Origin: Chitinophaga polysaccharea
GTDB taxonomy: Bacteria; Bacteroidota; Bacteroidia; Chitinophagales; Chitinophagaceae
Reading direction: 5' to 3'
Assembly: GCF_007829335.1 (NCBI RefSeq)
Contig: NZ_VIWO01000001.1
Coordinates: forward strand, 1,116,001-1,180,000
DNA length: 64,000 nucleotides
Program-made: the position numbers and the translations under genes
Shown here: positions 1 through 8,799 of the stretch, in pieces
Layout: every line of letters starts with the position of its first letter
Position numbering within the stretch: position 1 is the stretch's first letter
The notes under the pieces: generated by a model
The model's input: only the letters and a program-made list of their open reading frames with translations
Database searches by the model: none
What the model was told of the DNA's origin: nothing

Positions 1-1
1 C

Positions 2-826
2 ATTAATAATGCGCACCATTTTGGATTGAGTGACCTGCACCAGTTACGTGGCCGTGTAGGCCGCAGTAATAAAAAGGCATTCTGCTATCTGTTGGCGCCT
101 CCTATGAGTACGCTGACGTCCGACAGCCGTAAACGCCTGCAAACGCTTGAACAGCACAGTGAGCTGGGAAGCGGCTTCCAGATTGCCATGCGCGACCTGG
201 ATATTCGCGGCGCCGGTAACCTGCTGGGTGGAGAACAAAGCGGCTTCATGGCGGAAATAGGCTTCGATATGTACCAGAAAATCCTGGATGAAGCCATCCG
301 CGAACTGAAACAAAATGAATTCCGCGACCTCTTTAAAGATCAGCTGGAGCAAAAGAAAGACTTCGTCAGCGACTGTACCATCGATACCGACCTGGAAATA
401 CTCATCCCGGATACTTATATAGAAAGTATCCAGGAACGTTTAAACCTCTACCAGGAACTGGACAATACAATGGAAGAAGGCAAACTGCAAGCCTTTGCCA
501 ATGAACTCGTTGACCGGTTTGGTCCAATGCCGGATCCGGTAAAAGACCTGCTCACTACCATTCGCTGCCGCTGGATGGCAATACAGCTGGGCTTCGAGAA
601 GATGATGCTGAAAGAAGAAAACCTGCGTTGCTATTTTATCAATAACCCTGATTCTCCTTATTTCGAGTCGCCTACGTTCAATCATATATTAACGTATATC
701 CAAACCCGTACGAACAATGCCAAACTCAAACAGGTGGGCAAAAACTTCATGCTGGTAGCTTCCCGCATACGTAATATGAATGATTTACATGACTTCCTCA
801 AAGCAATGACCGACAGCCGTCAATAG
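2..826 (+). CDS. mfd: Transcription-repair coupling factor Mfd, C-terminal part (5' end outside window)
   Basis: The frame is open from the first bases of the window, so only the last ~274 residues of an about 1100-aa protein are present. Mfd is a superfamily 2 DNA translocase that removes RNA polymerase stalled at DNA lesions and recruits UvrA. Visible are helicase motif VI (QLRGRVGRS, directly at the window start) and the following conserved segment around IRGAGNLLGGEQSG, typical of the translocation-in-RecG/Mfd region. The C-terminal half matches the regulatory D7 domain that closes Mfd proteins. The stop is followed by a 185-bp gap, so it is the last gene of its unit. The TTG at 26 is not a real start, because the conserved sequence continues upstream of it. 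Identity is confident. Confidence 0.95.
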   Translation: MNNAHHFGLSDLHQLRGRVGRSNKKAFCYLLAPPMSTLTSDSRKRLQTLEQHSELGSGFQIAMRDLDIRGAGNLLGGEQSGFMAEIGFDMYQKILDEAIRELKQNEFRDLFKDQLEQKKDFVSDCTIDTDLEILIPDTYIESIQERLNLYQELDNTMEEGKLQAFANELVDRFGPMPDPVKDLLTTIRCRWMAIQLGFEKMMLKEENLRCYFINNPDSPYFESPTFNHILTYIQTRTNNAKLKQVGKNFMLVASRIRNMNDLHDFLKAMTDSRQ

Positions 827-1011
827 TTTCCTGTAACATTATTTTATCATAACCGTTTCATTTATATAATGAAATGTATGATGCTATTCCTGTAAATGTG
901 CATTAACAAAATTTTAAGAAGTGCTATTATGAAATCGCTTTCACCTGCAGCATCATGATGGCGTAATTAACAACAAACAATATTTTTTTAAACAATAGAA
1001 AACATCGACAC

Positions 1012-1713
1012 ATGAAAAAGGTAATGTTATTAGCAGCGGGATTATTTTTTGCTTTAGGCGGCGCTTTTGCCCAGCAGGCAGACAAACAACCAGTAAAGAA
1101 AATTGAAGTCAACGGCACTTCTGAAATAGAAATAACACCCGACGAAATTTATTTCAACATCTCATTGCGCGAATACATGAAAGGCAAGAATAAAGTAGAT
1201 ATCTCTACTTTAGAAAAACAATTACAGAAAGCTGTTTCAGACGCAGGTATTCCCAAAGGCGACCTTACCGTAGAAAATGTGTATGGTAACAACTTCGAGG
1301 TATTGCGTAAAAAGAAAGATCCAACCGAGTTTATGGCGCGTAAACAGTATCGCCTTAAATTGACGAAGCTCGACAAAATCAATGAGATCCTCGGTGCAGT
1401 AGATGCAGAAGGTATTGAAAACACCAGGATTGCCTCTTTCTCTTCCAGCAAAATGGAAGCTTATCGCAAGGAAGTAAAAATTAAGGCTTTGCAGGCTGCA
1501 AAAGATAAAGCGGAGTATATGCTGGCAGCTATCGGTAACAAAGTAGATGGTGTTATCGAAATCCAGGAAATGAATACGGATAACTACTCCGATGTTCGCC
1601 CGGTAATGTACATGGCTAAATCCAGTATGGCTGGCGAAGAAGCAGCTTCAGATGTGGAAGTAAAAACTATTAAGATCCGCGCAGAAGTAAGAGCAGTATT
1701 CGGTATCAAATAA
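1012..1713 (+). CDS. SIMPL domain (DUF541) secreted protein
   Basis: A 233-aa protein. An N-terminal signal peptide ends near AFAQQ (residues 1-21), followed by a SIMPL/DUF541 domain over nearly all of the rest. The family hallmark is a start like KKIEVNGTSEIEITPDEIYFNI and an alternating beta/alpha pattern. Family members (such as E. coli YggE) are periplasmic or outer-membrane-associated and linked to stress tolerance; the molecular function is not established. The start is the ATG directly before the signal peptide. It stands alone: 185 bp separate it from mfd, and a strong terminator separates it from the convergent receptor gene downstream. The upstream gap has no clear TAnnTTTG promoter. 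Confidence 0.85.
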   Translation: MKKVMLLAAGLFFALGGAFAQQADKQPVKKIEVNGTSEIEITPDEIYFNISLREYMKGKNKVDISTLEKQLQKAVSDAGIPKGDLTVENVYGNNFEVLRKKKDPTEFMARKQYRLKLTKLDKINEILGAVDAEGIENTRIASFSSSKMEAYRKEVKIKALQAAKDKAEYMLAAIGNKVDGVIEIQEMNTDNYSDVRPVMYMAKSSMAGEEAASDVEVKTIKIRAEVRAVFGIK

Positions 1714-1720
1714 ATAATCA

Positions 1721-1778
1721 CACAACATAAAGAGAAAGCCCCCGCAGACATCTGCGGGGGCTTTCTCTTTATGTTGTG
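1721..1778. terminator. Very long bidirectional terminator hairpin
   Basis: Perfect inverted repeat with 28-bp arms (1721-1748 and 1751-1778) and a 2-nt loop. It has a GC-rich core (CCCCCGCAGA/TCTGCGGGGG) flanked by A/T-rich arms that supply a T-rich tail in both directions. It lies between the convergent SIMPL and TonB-receptor genes. Confidence 0.85.
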
Positions 1779-1788
1779 TAGGTTTCTC

Positions 1789-4700
1789 TTAGAAAGAATA
1801 TCTCAGACCCAGCTGCATCTGGTGACGTGATGCGAAGAAGTCTTTTGAATAAGGAGCTCCTGGCTGAGAGAAAGTATAGATAGGATAGTTATCAGCAGAT
1901 TTCTTACCAGTTGGGTTCAGACCAATGTTAGCAGAGGAGTTGAACGTGTTTGGCGAGAAGTACTGGATACCCCAGTTCTTGTTCAGCAGGTTGGTAACAT
2001 TCACGATATCGTAAGTGAGTGTCAGGGTGTGCAGTTGTTTACCGGCTTTGAAGTTGAAGTCCTGGCTGAAACGGAAGTCGGCTTGTGTATTCCATGGAGT
2101 ACGGCCACCGTTACGTTCAGTGAATTCACCTTTACGGCTGCTCAGGTATTTTTCACCGTCTACATAGTTCATGAAGGCAGTAGCTTGTTCAGCAGCAGTT
2201 TTGCCACCAGCGATATCAGCAAAGAACTTGGTTGCTTCAGTTACATCTTTTGGAATGTAAGCGAGCGACAGCTGCTGAGGTGTGTTCTGGAGCTGTACGC
2301 TGGTATTGATAATACCATAGCTATAAGGTAAGCCAGAAGAAGTATTGAAGAAGGCAGAGAAGTTAGATACCCATTTGCCTTTAGTGCCCCAATCTTGTTT
2401 GTAGCTAACGGTAGCAACGATACGGTGACGAACATCGAAATTAGAGTAAGCCAGTACCGGGTTATTAGGATTTAAAGCCTGGTTCAGCTGCCAGTTAGAC
2501 TCCATGGAGTTACGGATACCGTTGGTGATGTCTTTAGCTTGTCCGTAAGTATACGCTGCCATTGCATTCAAACCGAATGGGAATGATTTGGAGATCTGGG
2601 CAGTGATGCTGTAACGGTAGCCTTTGTCGGTGTTAGACAGCAGGTAAGCGTTAGTGTATAAAGGATTGATTTTAGAGCCAGAGTAGATAGGCTGTTGTTT
2701 GTTTACATCGTAAGCATAGTAAGTAGGATTATCTACCAGGTTCACTTGTTGGAACATCAGGTCTTTAATCACTTTAGTGTAGATACCTTCTATGCTGAAT
2801 TTCCACATGTCTTTAGTTGTATAATCCAGGGCCAGGCTGCTTCTCCATACCTGCGGCATTTTGAAGTTGTTATCGATCATATCTACCTGGGTAGCACCGG
2901 AAGCGCTGGTGTTAGCACCGTTCTGTGCAGCGAAATCAGCGATACCATTTGGAGATGGTTTAGCAGCTGGCAGCGGTGTATTTACGAATGGTTTGCTGGA
3001 AGCTTTCTGGTCGTAAGCACCGTAAGTAACACCATTATTATAATAAGCATAACCGATCCATGCAAAAGGAATACGACCGGTGAAGAGACCAGTACCACCA
3101 CGCAATACCAGGCTGTTGTCGCCTTTAATATCGTAGTTGAATCCTAAGCGGGGAGAGATCTGTACGTTATTCAGGAAGTCATTTTTGATATCCTTAGGCT
3201 TGGTGTAGGTGTAAGTAGTTCCGTAGTTAGGATCTTCTGGTGCTTTGATAGTTTTATCGCTCAGCGGTTGTTTGTTAGGAATACCAGTGTAGTCTAAACG
3301 GATACCCGGAGTGATTTTGAAACGATCTGTCAGCTGTATTTCATCCTGTCCGTATAAGCTCAGCAGGTTTGCTTTGAACTGTGCGGGAGGATTAGACATG
3401 ATATAATCACGGGAGTTGTTGGTGTAGTTGTAGTTACCACGAACACGGCTGGGATTGTTGGCCAGGAAGTCTTCAATGCTGCTATAATCCAGACGGCCAT
3501 TCCAGGAGTTCACAAAACCGTAGGTGATGTTGTAGAACTCATTGTGTGTACCTAAAGTAATGGTGTGGTTTCCTTTAAATAAGGTAACGTTATCAGTTAC
3601 TTCAAATGTTTTTTGTTTCATGTTGAAGATACTGGCTTCACGGTCAGTACCCAGGAAGATAGTAGTACCGCTGGTTCTACCTTTAATCTGGATCTGTGGT
3701 ACAGCTGGGTCAGACAATGGATCTCTGTAGTCATGTACATTAGAGTAACCCAGGATCAGGCTGTTGGCCAATGTGCTGCTGAAGTTACTTTTCAGTTCTG
3801 CTACTGTAGAAGACTGGTTATTTACCTGTTTGAAGTCGATACCTTTGAAACGGAAGTTCTGTTGGTCACGCTCCAGGTTAGTAGCTTCAGAAGTAATAGT
3901 ATTGTTGCGGATAGACAGCTGGTGTTTATCATTGATATGCCAGTCTAACCTGTTGAAGAATTTATTGGAGTTGGAATAGATGCTGGTGTTACCTGAGGTA
4001 CCTGCGTCTACACCATAGCTTTTCATCAAAGCGGTGATATCAGCAGCGTCTTTTTCAGTTAAGATGCCACCACCATCAGCAGAACCTGCGGCAAGGATTA
4101 CCGGGTCTACACGACGGGTGATTTCTTCGTTGGTGAAGAAGAACAGTTTGTTCTTGATGATAGGGAAACCTAAACGGATACCTGTTTGGTATTCATGGAA
4201 ATCGCTTGGTAGTTTAGAGCCATCACCGGCGTTGTTTTTACCGATCATGGAAGCGTTACGGCCATAGCCATAAATGGAACCATGTACTTCGTTGGTACCG
4301 CTACGGGTTACAGCGTTTACGCTACCCCCGAGGAAGTTACCTACTTTCACATCAAATGGAGCCAGTAATACCTGTACATCCTGGATCGCATCGAGCGATA
4401 CGGGGTTAGTACGGGTGCTGCTACCAGGTTGGCCGCTGGTGTTGCTCTGTCCACCGAGGGAAGGGCTAAAGCCGATCGCGTCGTTGTTGATCGCACCATC
4501 CAGGGTTACGTTGTTATAACGGTAGTTGGTTCCGAGGAAGGAGTTGTTGTTGCTCTGTGGAGTAACTTTCGTTAAATCCTGCAGGCTACGGCTCAGAGTA
4601 GGCAATGTTTTGATTTGCTCCTGGCCAATTTTGGTACCACCAGCTTTAGATCCGCCGGCAGTACCGGTTACTACTACTTCGCTCAGCGCGGTAGACTCTT

Positions 4701-5028
4701 CCTGCAGTTTGAAGTTGTAGTTGGTGGTTCCCAGCGGTAGGTTTACATCCGCTTTTACTTCTTTTTTATAACCAATGAATGAAACGGTAATAGTGTATGG
4801 GCCGCCTGGGTTCAGGTTAGGGAGTATGTAACGGCCATCTGTGTTAGTTTGTACACCAGATTTTGCACCAGTGCCGTTATTCACAATAACGACTGTAACG
4901 CCAGGAATTGCCTGTCCACCTGCATCGGCTACTTTACCCGATATAACAGAAGTGGTGACTTGTGCCTGCGCGTTGTTGAAGAAAAGAATTACAATAAAGC
5001 TAGCGAGTAGCGTAAAGAATGATTTCAT
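1789..5028 (-). CDS. TonB-dependent outer-membrane receptor, Oar-like, with N-terminal regulatory domain
   Basis: A 1079-aa protein. Residues 1-22 are a signal peptide (cleavage after AQA). Residues ~24-112 are a carboxypeptidase-regulatory-like beta-sandwich (SGKVADAGGQAIPGVTVVI). Next come a plug region (~115-240, containing SLSRSLQDLTKVTP and RTNPVSLDAIQDVQV) and a long TonB-type beta-barrel ending in the aromatic C-terminus LRYSF. Length and layout fit the Oar-like TonB-dependent receptors of Bacteroidota and Myxococcus rather than SusC, and no SusD partner lies beside it. It sits in the outer membrane and imports an unknown substrate using TonB energy; related proteins are also linked to protease or adhesin functions. 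It is monocistronic, between a terminator and a 311-bp upstream gap. Confidence 0.88.
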   Translation of the reverse strand: MKSFFTLLASFIVILFFNNAQAQVTTSVISGKVADAGGQAIPGVTVVIVNNGTGAKSGVQTNTDGRYILPNLNPGGPYTITVSFIGYKKEVKADVNLPLGTTNYNFKLQEESTALSEVVVTGTAGGSKAGGTKIGQEQIKTLPTLSRSLQDLTKVTPQSNNNSFLGTNYRYNNVTLDGAINNDAIGFSPSLGGQSNTSGQPGSSTRTNPVSLDAIQDVQVLLAPFDVKVGNFLGGSVNAVTRSGTNEVHGSIYGYGRNASMIGKNNAGDGSKLPSDFHEYQTGIRLGFPIIKNKLFFFTNEEITRRVDPVILAAGSADGGGILTEKDAADITALMKSYGVDAGTSGNTSIYSNSNKFFNRLDWHINDKHQLSIRNNTITSEATNLERDQQNFRFKGIDFKQVNNQSSTVAELKSNFSSTLANSLILGYSNVHDYRDPLSDPAVPQIQIKGRTSGTTIFLGTDREASIFNMKQKTFEVTDNVTLFKGNHTITLGTHNEFYNITYGFVNSWNGRLDYSSIEDFLANNPSRVRGNYNYTNNSRDYIMSNPPAQFKANLLSLYGQDEIQLTDRFKITPGIRLDYTGIPNKQPLSDKTIKAPEDPNYGTTYTYTKPKDIKNDFLNNVQISPRLGFNYDIKGDNSLVLRGGTGLFTGRIPFAWIGYAYYNNGVTYGAYDQKASSKPFVNTPLPAAKPSPNGIADFAAQNGANTSASGATQVDMIDNNFKMPQVWRSSLALDYTTKDMWKFSIEGIYTKVIKDLMFQQVNLVDNPTYYAYDVNKQQPIYSGSKINPLYTNAYLLSNTDKGYRYSITAQISKSFPFGLNAMAAYTYGQAKDITNGIRNSMESNWQLNQALNPNNPVLAYSNFDVRHRIVATVSYKQDWGTKGKWVSNFSAFFNTSSGLPYSYGIINTSVQLQNTPQQLSLAYIPKDVTEATKFFADIAGGKTAAEQATAFMNYVDGEKYLSSRKGEFTERNGGRTPWNTQADFRFSQDFNFKAGKQLHTLTLTYDIVNVTNLLNKNWGIQYFSPNTFNSSANIGLNPTGKKSADNYPIYTFSQPGAPYSKDFFASRHQMQLGLRYSF

Positions 5029-5290
5029 AAACTCTTGTAAGTATTTACAGGTGCAAAGGAAACAGTCTAAAACAACCAGAATGTTAACAGATTATTACGG
5101 AATTGTTAAGGAGTGCATAAAGCAAGCTTAAAAAAGCTTATTTTCTATTTTTTGGGTTAAAATAGTATCGGTTTATCGTCCCAATTTGATTTTAATGTTA
5201 ACACTGCGAAAAAAAGGAGGTATAAATTATTTGTTAACTGAGGGTAAACAATAAACATATTTAATATAACATTAACGAATATACGAATAA
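5029..5290 (-). other. AT-rich upstream region of the TonB receptor gene
   Basis: No gene was seen here. On the minus strand the sequence TTCCTTTGCAC (around 5051-5061) is a 7/8 match to the Bacteroidota -7 element TAnnTTTG and lies 25-30 bp before the receptor ATG, so it is the likely promoter. A short palindrome AAGCTTAAAAAAGCTT occurs near 5124-5139. The rest is AT-rich without recognisable structure. Confidence 0.4.
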
Positions 5291-5314
5291 GGCCCCACCT
5301 TAAAAGGCAGGGCC
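5291..5314 (-). terminator. Terminator of the small lipoprotein gene
   Basis: Inverted repeat GGCCC..CCTT / AAGG..GGGCC, about 11 bp with two G-T pairs. On the minus strand it is followed by TTATTC. It lies just after the stop of the lipoprotein gene at 5340. The T-tail is weak. Confidence 0.5.
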
Positions 5315-5339
5315 AGCTAAACTCATCTAAAAATAATGC

Positions 5340-5795
5340 TTAATAAATTTCGACTTTGAAAGTCCCGTCCGTTAAAGGTTTTTCGGTATCACCATTTGTT
5401 AATACACCGGAGAAGTTGCCCTCCGCATGTTTACTATTAATGCTCGTTATATTTATTTTGATAGCCTTGCTCACATAACCCACCGCTTTTTGCTGTATAT
5501 CCATCAACGACATTTCTGCCCCCGCTTCATACGAACCCACCCGGATGCTATCGGGAAAAGTGATCATTAGTTCCATATGGTAACCGAAGTTATTGGTAAC
5601 GCCGTCTATTACCAGCGTTTTTTTGCCAGCCGCAATGGTATCTGTAATATATCCCTCCGTAGAATTGGAGTGGTAACTGATGGTATCAAGTTTAAAAGCG
5701 AAGGTGCCAGCCGGCGCCAGGTCATTTTTCTTGCTGCAGGCGCTCAGACCCATTCCTATGGCAATAATGGCTGCCAGTAATAATTTTATACGCAT
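5340..5795 (-). CDS. Small lipoprotein of unknown function
   Basis: 151 aa from the ATG at 5795. A longer frame from 5819 exists, but it would place eight extra residues before a complete signal peptide, so the inner start is preferred. Residues 1-20 form a lipoprotein signal with lipobox GLSAC (Cys20). The remainder (~130 aa) is rich in beta-strand patterns with alternating Thr/Ile/Ser, resembling small calycin-like or beta-sandwich surface lipoproteins of Bacteroidota. I do not recognise the family. It is flanked by its own terminator and a 389-bp gap, so it is monocistronic. No function is assigned. Confidence 0.7.
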   Translation of the reverse strand: MRIKLLLAAIIAIGMGLSACSKKNDLAPAGTFAFKLDTISYHSNSTEGYITDTIAAGKKTLVIDGVTNNFGYHMELMITFPDSIRVGSYEAGAEMSLMDIQQKAVGYVSKAIKINITSINSKHAEGNFSGVLTNGDTEKPLTDGTFKVEIY

Positions 5796-6184
5796 TATGG
5801 AAGTTTTTCGGCATGCCATCTTCCAGGACTTAACCAGTGCCGGCCGCCGGTTAAGCGGCCAGCGATAATTTAAATTAACATAGGATACTGGTCAATTCTG
5901 TTGGCATAGGGATAATGTGGGTGCAATATATATTAAAAAAAATGAATTAAATAAAATATATATGGATATAATGCTAGTTTATCGTGCTGTCACTTGGTTA
6001 TCTGTATGTTGTAGCAGGATATTTTTTCAGTAACATGGAATACAGTGGTGAAAACATTGAAAGAAGATCGTTTTTACTCCACCGGGAAAGCTGGCGAAGC
6101 GATGAAAATACCATAATTAACAATTTTTTTGTACCCGAAATGCGTATTATTACGGGGTTACTGAACTTTCAATTAAAGCACATC
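5796..6184. other. Intergenic region between lipoprotein and TPR-AAA gene
   Basis: A 389-bp gap between divergent genes. The frame of the ATPase gene stays open upstream to 5984, but the residues there (lacking any TPR pattern, with an AT-rich stretch at 5925-5965) look non-coding. No perfect TAnnTTTG was found. GAACTTTC at 6164-6171 is a weak -7-like match about 15 bp before the ATG at 6185. A GC-rich palindromic segment (CCGGCCGCCGG) lies near 5840-5850. Confidence 0.35.
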
Positions 6185-7513
6185 ATGTCATCGGAAGTAA
6201 TTAAACAATTGCAGGAGGCGGTACAGTTTTCGCCGGAGAATGTGCCTTTACGTATGCACCTCGCACAGGTACTGCTACAGGATTATGAATATACAGCAGC
6301 GGAAGAACAATATAGGAAAGTGCTGGAGTTATCATCGTCTAATACTGCCGCACAACTAGGGCTGGCGCGGACATTCTATCACCAGCAAAAATACTCAGCG
6401 GCTATCGTAGTATTGGAACAGCTGGAACACCGGGAACCGGATCATTTCGATGCGCTCCTGCTGCATTGCCGCATCCTTGTGAAAGAACATTCCATGCAGC
6501 TGGCGAAAGAAATATATCAACACCTGCTGGAAATAAATCCCGGTTTCCGCGATGAAGCCCTGGACAACCTTTTCAGGGTTGCCCAGCCTTCCCCGGCGTC
6601 TTTCAGCGGAGAGGAAGAAGAGGAAGAAGATGGAGAAAACCTGTTTATGCTGGAAAAGCCGGAAATCAATTTTTCCGATGTGGGCGGTATGGAAAGGGAG
6701 AAACAGGAAATAGACCTGAAAATCATTAAACCCCTGCAATTCCCGGATCTCTATAAAGCCTACGGCAAAAAAGCAGGAGGTGGTATCTTATTATATGGCC
6801 CTCCCGGTTGTGGTAAAACTTACCTGGCCAAGGCTACTGCCGGACAAATACAGGCCGAATTCATTAATGTAGGCATTCATGATGTATTGGACATGTGGGT
6901 GGGCACCAGCGAAAAGAACCTGCATAGCCTGTTTGAACTGGCAAGACAAAGTAAGCCCTGTGTGTTGTTCTTCGATGAAGTAGATGCCCTGGGCGCCAAC
7001 CGGTCGGCATTACGCCAAACAGGCGCTACCCATATTATTAACCAGTTCCTGGCAGAAATGGACGGTATTGCCGCCAGCAATGAAAACATTCTCATCATTG
7101 GCGCTACCAACGCTCCCTGGAGCCTCGACCCAGCATTCCGCCGCCCCGGCCGTTTCGACAGAATTATTTTCGTGGCGCCACCGGAAGCAGATGGACGGGA
7201 AGAGATCCTGAAACTCCAGCTGAAAAATAAACCGGTAGCCGACATCAACTATTCCGCCATTGCCAAAGCCACCGCCGGTTACTCCGGCGCTGATCTCAAA
7301 GCGATTGTGGATATAGCTATCGAAGAAAAACTGCTGGAAGCATTACAGAAAGGCGTACCACAGCCCATCACCCAGAAAGAATTATTAAAAGCCGCTAAAA
7401 TACATAAACCTACCACCAAGGAATGGTTTAATACTGCCCGTAACTATGCGCTGTATTCCAATGAAACCGGTCTTTATGATGATGTACTGAAATACCTGGA
7501 TATTAAGAAATAA
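6185..7513 (+). CDS. TPR-AAA ATPase (classical AAA, p97/Vps4-like)
   Basis: 442 aa from the ATG at 6185, chosen because the TPR homology begins there; the frame runs open to 5984 but looks non-coding upstream. Residues ~4-135 form TPR-like helical pairs (NVPLRMHLAQVLLQDYEYTAAEEQYRKVL style), followed by an acidic linker (EEEEEED). Then comes a single classical AAA module. Walker A GPPGCGKT is at 205-212 and Walker B VLFFDE at ~260-265. Sensor and arginine-finger segments read GATNAPWSLDPAFRRPGRFDR, and a C-terminal helical lid contains AGYSGADLK. The fold is closest to FtsH/p97/Vps4-type unfoldase modules, but there is no protease domain or membrane segment. It is followed 5 nt later by a TPR membrane protein, so the two probably act together, perhaps in membrane-protein remodelling. 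That role is inference. Confidence 0.85.
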   Translation: MSSEVIKQLQEAVQFSPENVPLRMHLAQVLLQDYEYTAAEEQYRKVLELSSSNTAAQLGLARTFYHQQKYSAAIVVLEQLEHREPDHFDALLLHCRILVKEHSMQLAKEIYQHLLEINPGFRDEALDNLFRVAQPSPASFSGEEEEEEDGENLFMLEKPEINFSDVGGMEREKQEIDLKIIKPLQFPDLYKAYGKKAGGGILLYGPPGCGKTYLAKATAGQIQAEFINVGIHDVLDMWVGTSEKNLHSLFELARQSKPCVLFFDEVDALGANRSALRQTGATHIINQFLAEMDGIAASNENILIIGATNAPWSLDPAFRRPGRFDRIIFVAPPEADGREEILKLQLKNKPVADINYSAIAKATAGYSGADLKAIVDIAIEEKLLEALQKGVPQPITQKELLKAAKIHKPTTKEWFNTARNYALYSNETGLYDDVLKYLDIKK

Positions 7514-7518
7514 CGTTT

Positions 7519-8739
7519 ATGGCTGTATTAATTCAGCGCGCTCAGATTTTGGTTCAGCAGGGCCGCTTCGAAGATGCCTTTACTGCGCTTCGGCAGCACC
7601 TGAGTACCAATGCCCATGATACAGATGCACTTTTCCTCCTGGCGGTATGTTACCTGGAAACAGGAAATGATACGGAAGCAGCACAGGTAGCCAGCAACAC
7701 CCTCAGTTTTGCGCCTTACGATGAACGTTTCCTGTATCTGCTGGCAAGGATTGCCCTGACAAAGAATCAATATAATGAAGCTATCAGGGCCATTAGTGGT
7801 GCAGTCGCCATCAACCCGCATCATGCGGATTATTTTGCTATCTGGAGCCAGATATTGCTGTCGAAAAAAGACTACGAAGCTGCCCTGCAAAAGGCGGAAG
7901 AAGGGCTAGCCGTGAACCCGGAAAATGAAGCCTGCCTTAACCTCCGCTCCCACGCTCTGTTTAGCCTGGGCAAAAAAGAAGAAGCCTTCTCTAATTTGCA
8001 CGAAGCCCTGGAGCATAACCCGGAAAATGCCTACACCCACGCCAACCTTGGCTGGAAATGGCTGGAAGCCGGCAACCACCGTAAAGCACTGGAACATTTC
8101 AGGGAATCACTGAAGATAGATCCCAACAATGATTGGGCGCGTAACGGTATGGTACAGGCTATGAAAGCCAGGTATTGGCTATACCGGCAGTTCCTCAATT
8201 ACGCTTTCTTTATGGGGCGGCAAAAAGCCCGTACACAATGGATGATCATCGCCGCGCTTTTTATCCTGACGCAAATTGCCAGCAGGGTATTCTTCCCGGT
8301 ATATGTACTCCTTGCGTTGCTGGCTATTTCTACCTGGCTTATTACGCCGGTTAGTAACCTGTTTCTCCGCCTTAATCCATACGGAAGATATGCCCTCAGC
8401 CCAGAGCAAACGCAGGTATCCACTATTGTAGGCATACTCCTGGCTATTGCGTTGCTGTCTGCCGGCGCCTTCTGGATAACTAATTTACCGGGTCTGCTGG
8501 CGCTGTGCCTTTGTACTGGTGTAATGCTCTTGCCCGCAGCAGGTATTTACATGCCACAGCGTCTAAAGAACCGCCGCATTGTAAAGTGGTATACCCTTGG
8601 TCTGGCCGCTGTGGCAATGGCTGGTATAGCGTACGCTTTCGTGACTAAAGAAGCTTTTAATATATTTGTGACCGTTATGCTGATAGGTGTATTCGGTTAC
8701 CAGTTTTTAGCGAATTATATTTTAACGAAAGAAGGATAG
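7519..8739 (+). CDS. TPR protein with C-terminal membrane domain
   Basis: 406 aa, starting 5 nt after the TPR-AAA ATPase stop, so the two are co-transcribed. Residues ~1-220 are six or so tandem TPR units (clear units such as NAYTHANLGWKWLEAGNHRK and ALEHFRESLKIDPNN). Residues ~235-402 hold about five or six hydrophobic helices, with a basic loop between the halves. The likely topology is a soluble cytoplasmic TPR arm anchored in the inner membrane. No catalytic motif is visible. The TPR arm is a plausible docking partner or adaptor for the upstream ATPase. The specific role is unknown. Confidence 0.8.
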   Translation: MAVLIQRAQILVQQGRFEDAFTALRQHLSTNAHDTDALFLLAVCYLETGNDTEAAQVASNTLSFAPYDERFLYLLARIALTKNQYNEAIRAISGAVAINPHHADYFAIWSQILLSKKDYEAALQKAEEGLAVNPENEACLNLRSHALFSLGKKEEAFSNLHEALEHNPENAYTHANLGWKWLEAGNHRKALEHFRESLKIDPNNDWARNGMVQAMKARYWLYRQFLNYAFFMGRQKARTQWMIIAALFILTQIASRVFFPVYVLLALLAISTWLITPVSNLFLRLNPYGRYALSPEQTQVSTIVGILLAIALLSAGAFWITNLPGLLALCLCTGVMLLPAAGIYMPQRLKNRRIVKWYTLGLAAVAMAGIAYAFVTKEAFNIFVTVMLIGVFGYQFLANYILTKEG

Positions 8740-8760
8740 GAATTTTTTTATAGAGATAAT

Positions 8761-8799
8761 AACCGGGTGTGTAGCTTTTAAAGACACCCGGTTTTTTTA
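8761..8799 (+). terminator. Intrinsic terminator of the TPR-AAA/TPR pair
   Basis: Perfect 10-bp stem AACCGGGTGT (8761-8770) / ACACCCGGTT (8784-8793), followed by a run of T. It overlaps the 3' end of the convergent lipoprotein gene. Confidence 0.85.

Noticed and set aside
3613..3948. Plus-strand ORF inside the TonB receptor gene
   Set aside because: Antisense shadow of a long, clearly coding gene; no family features.
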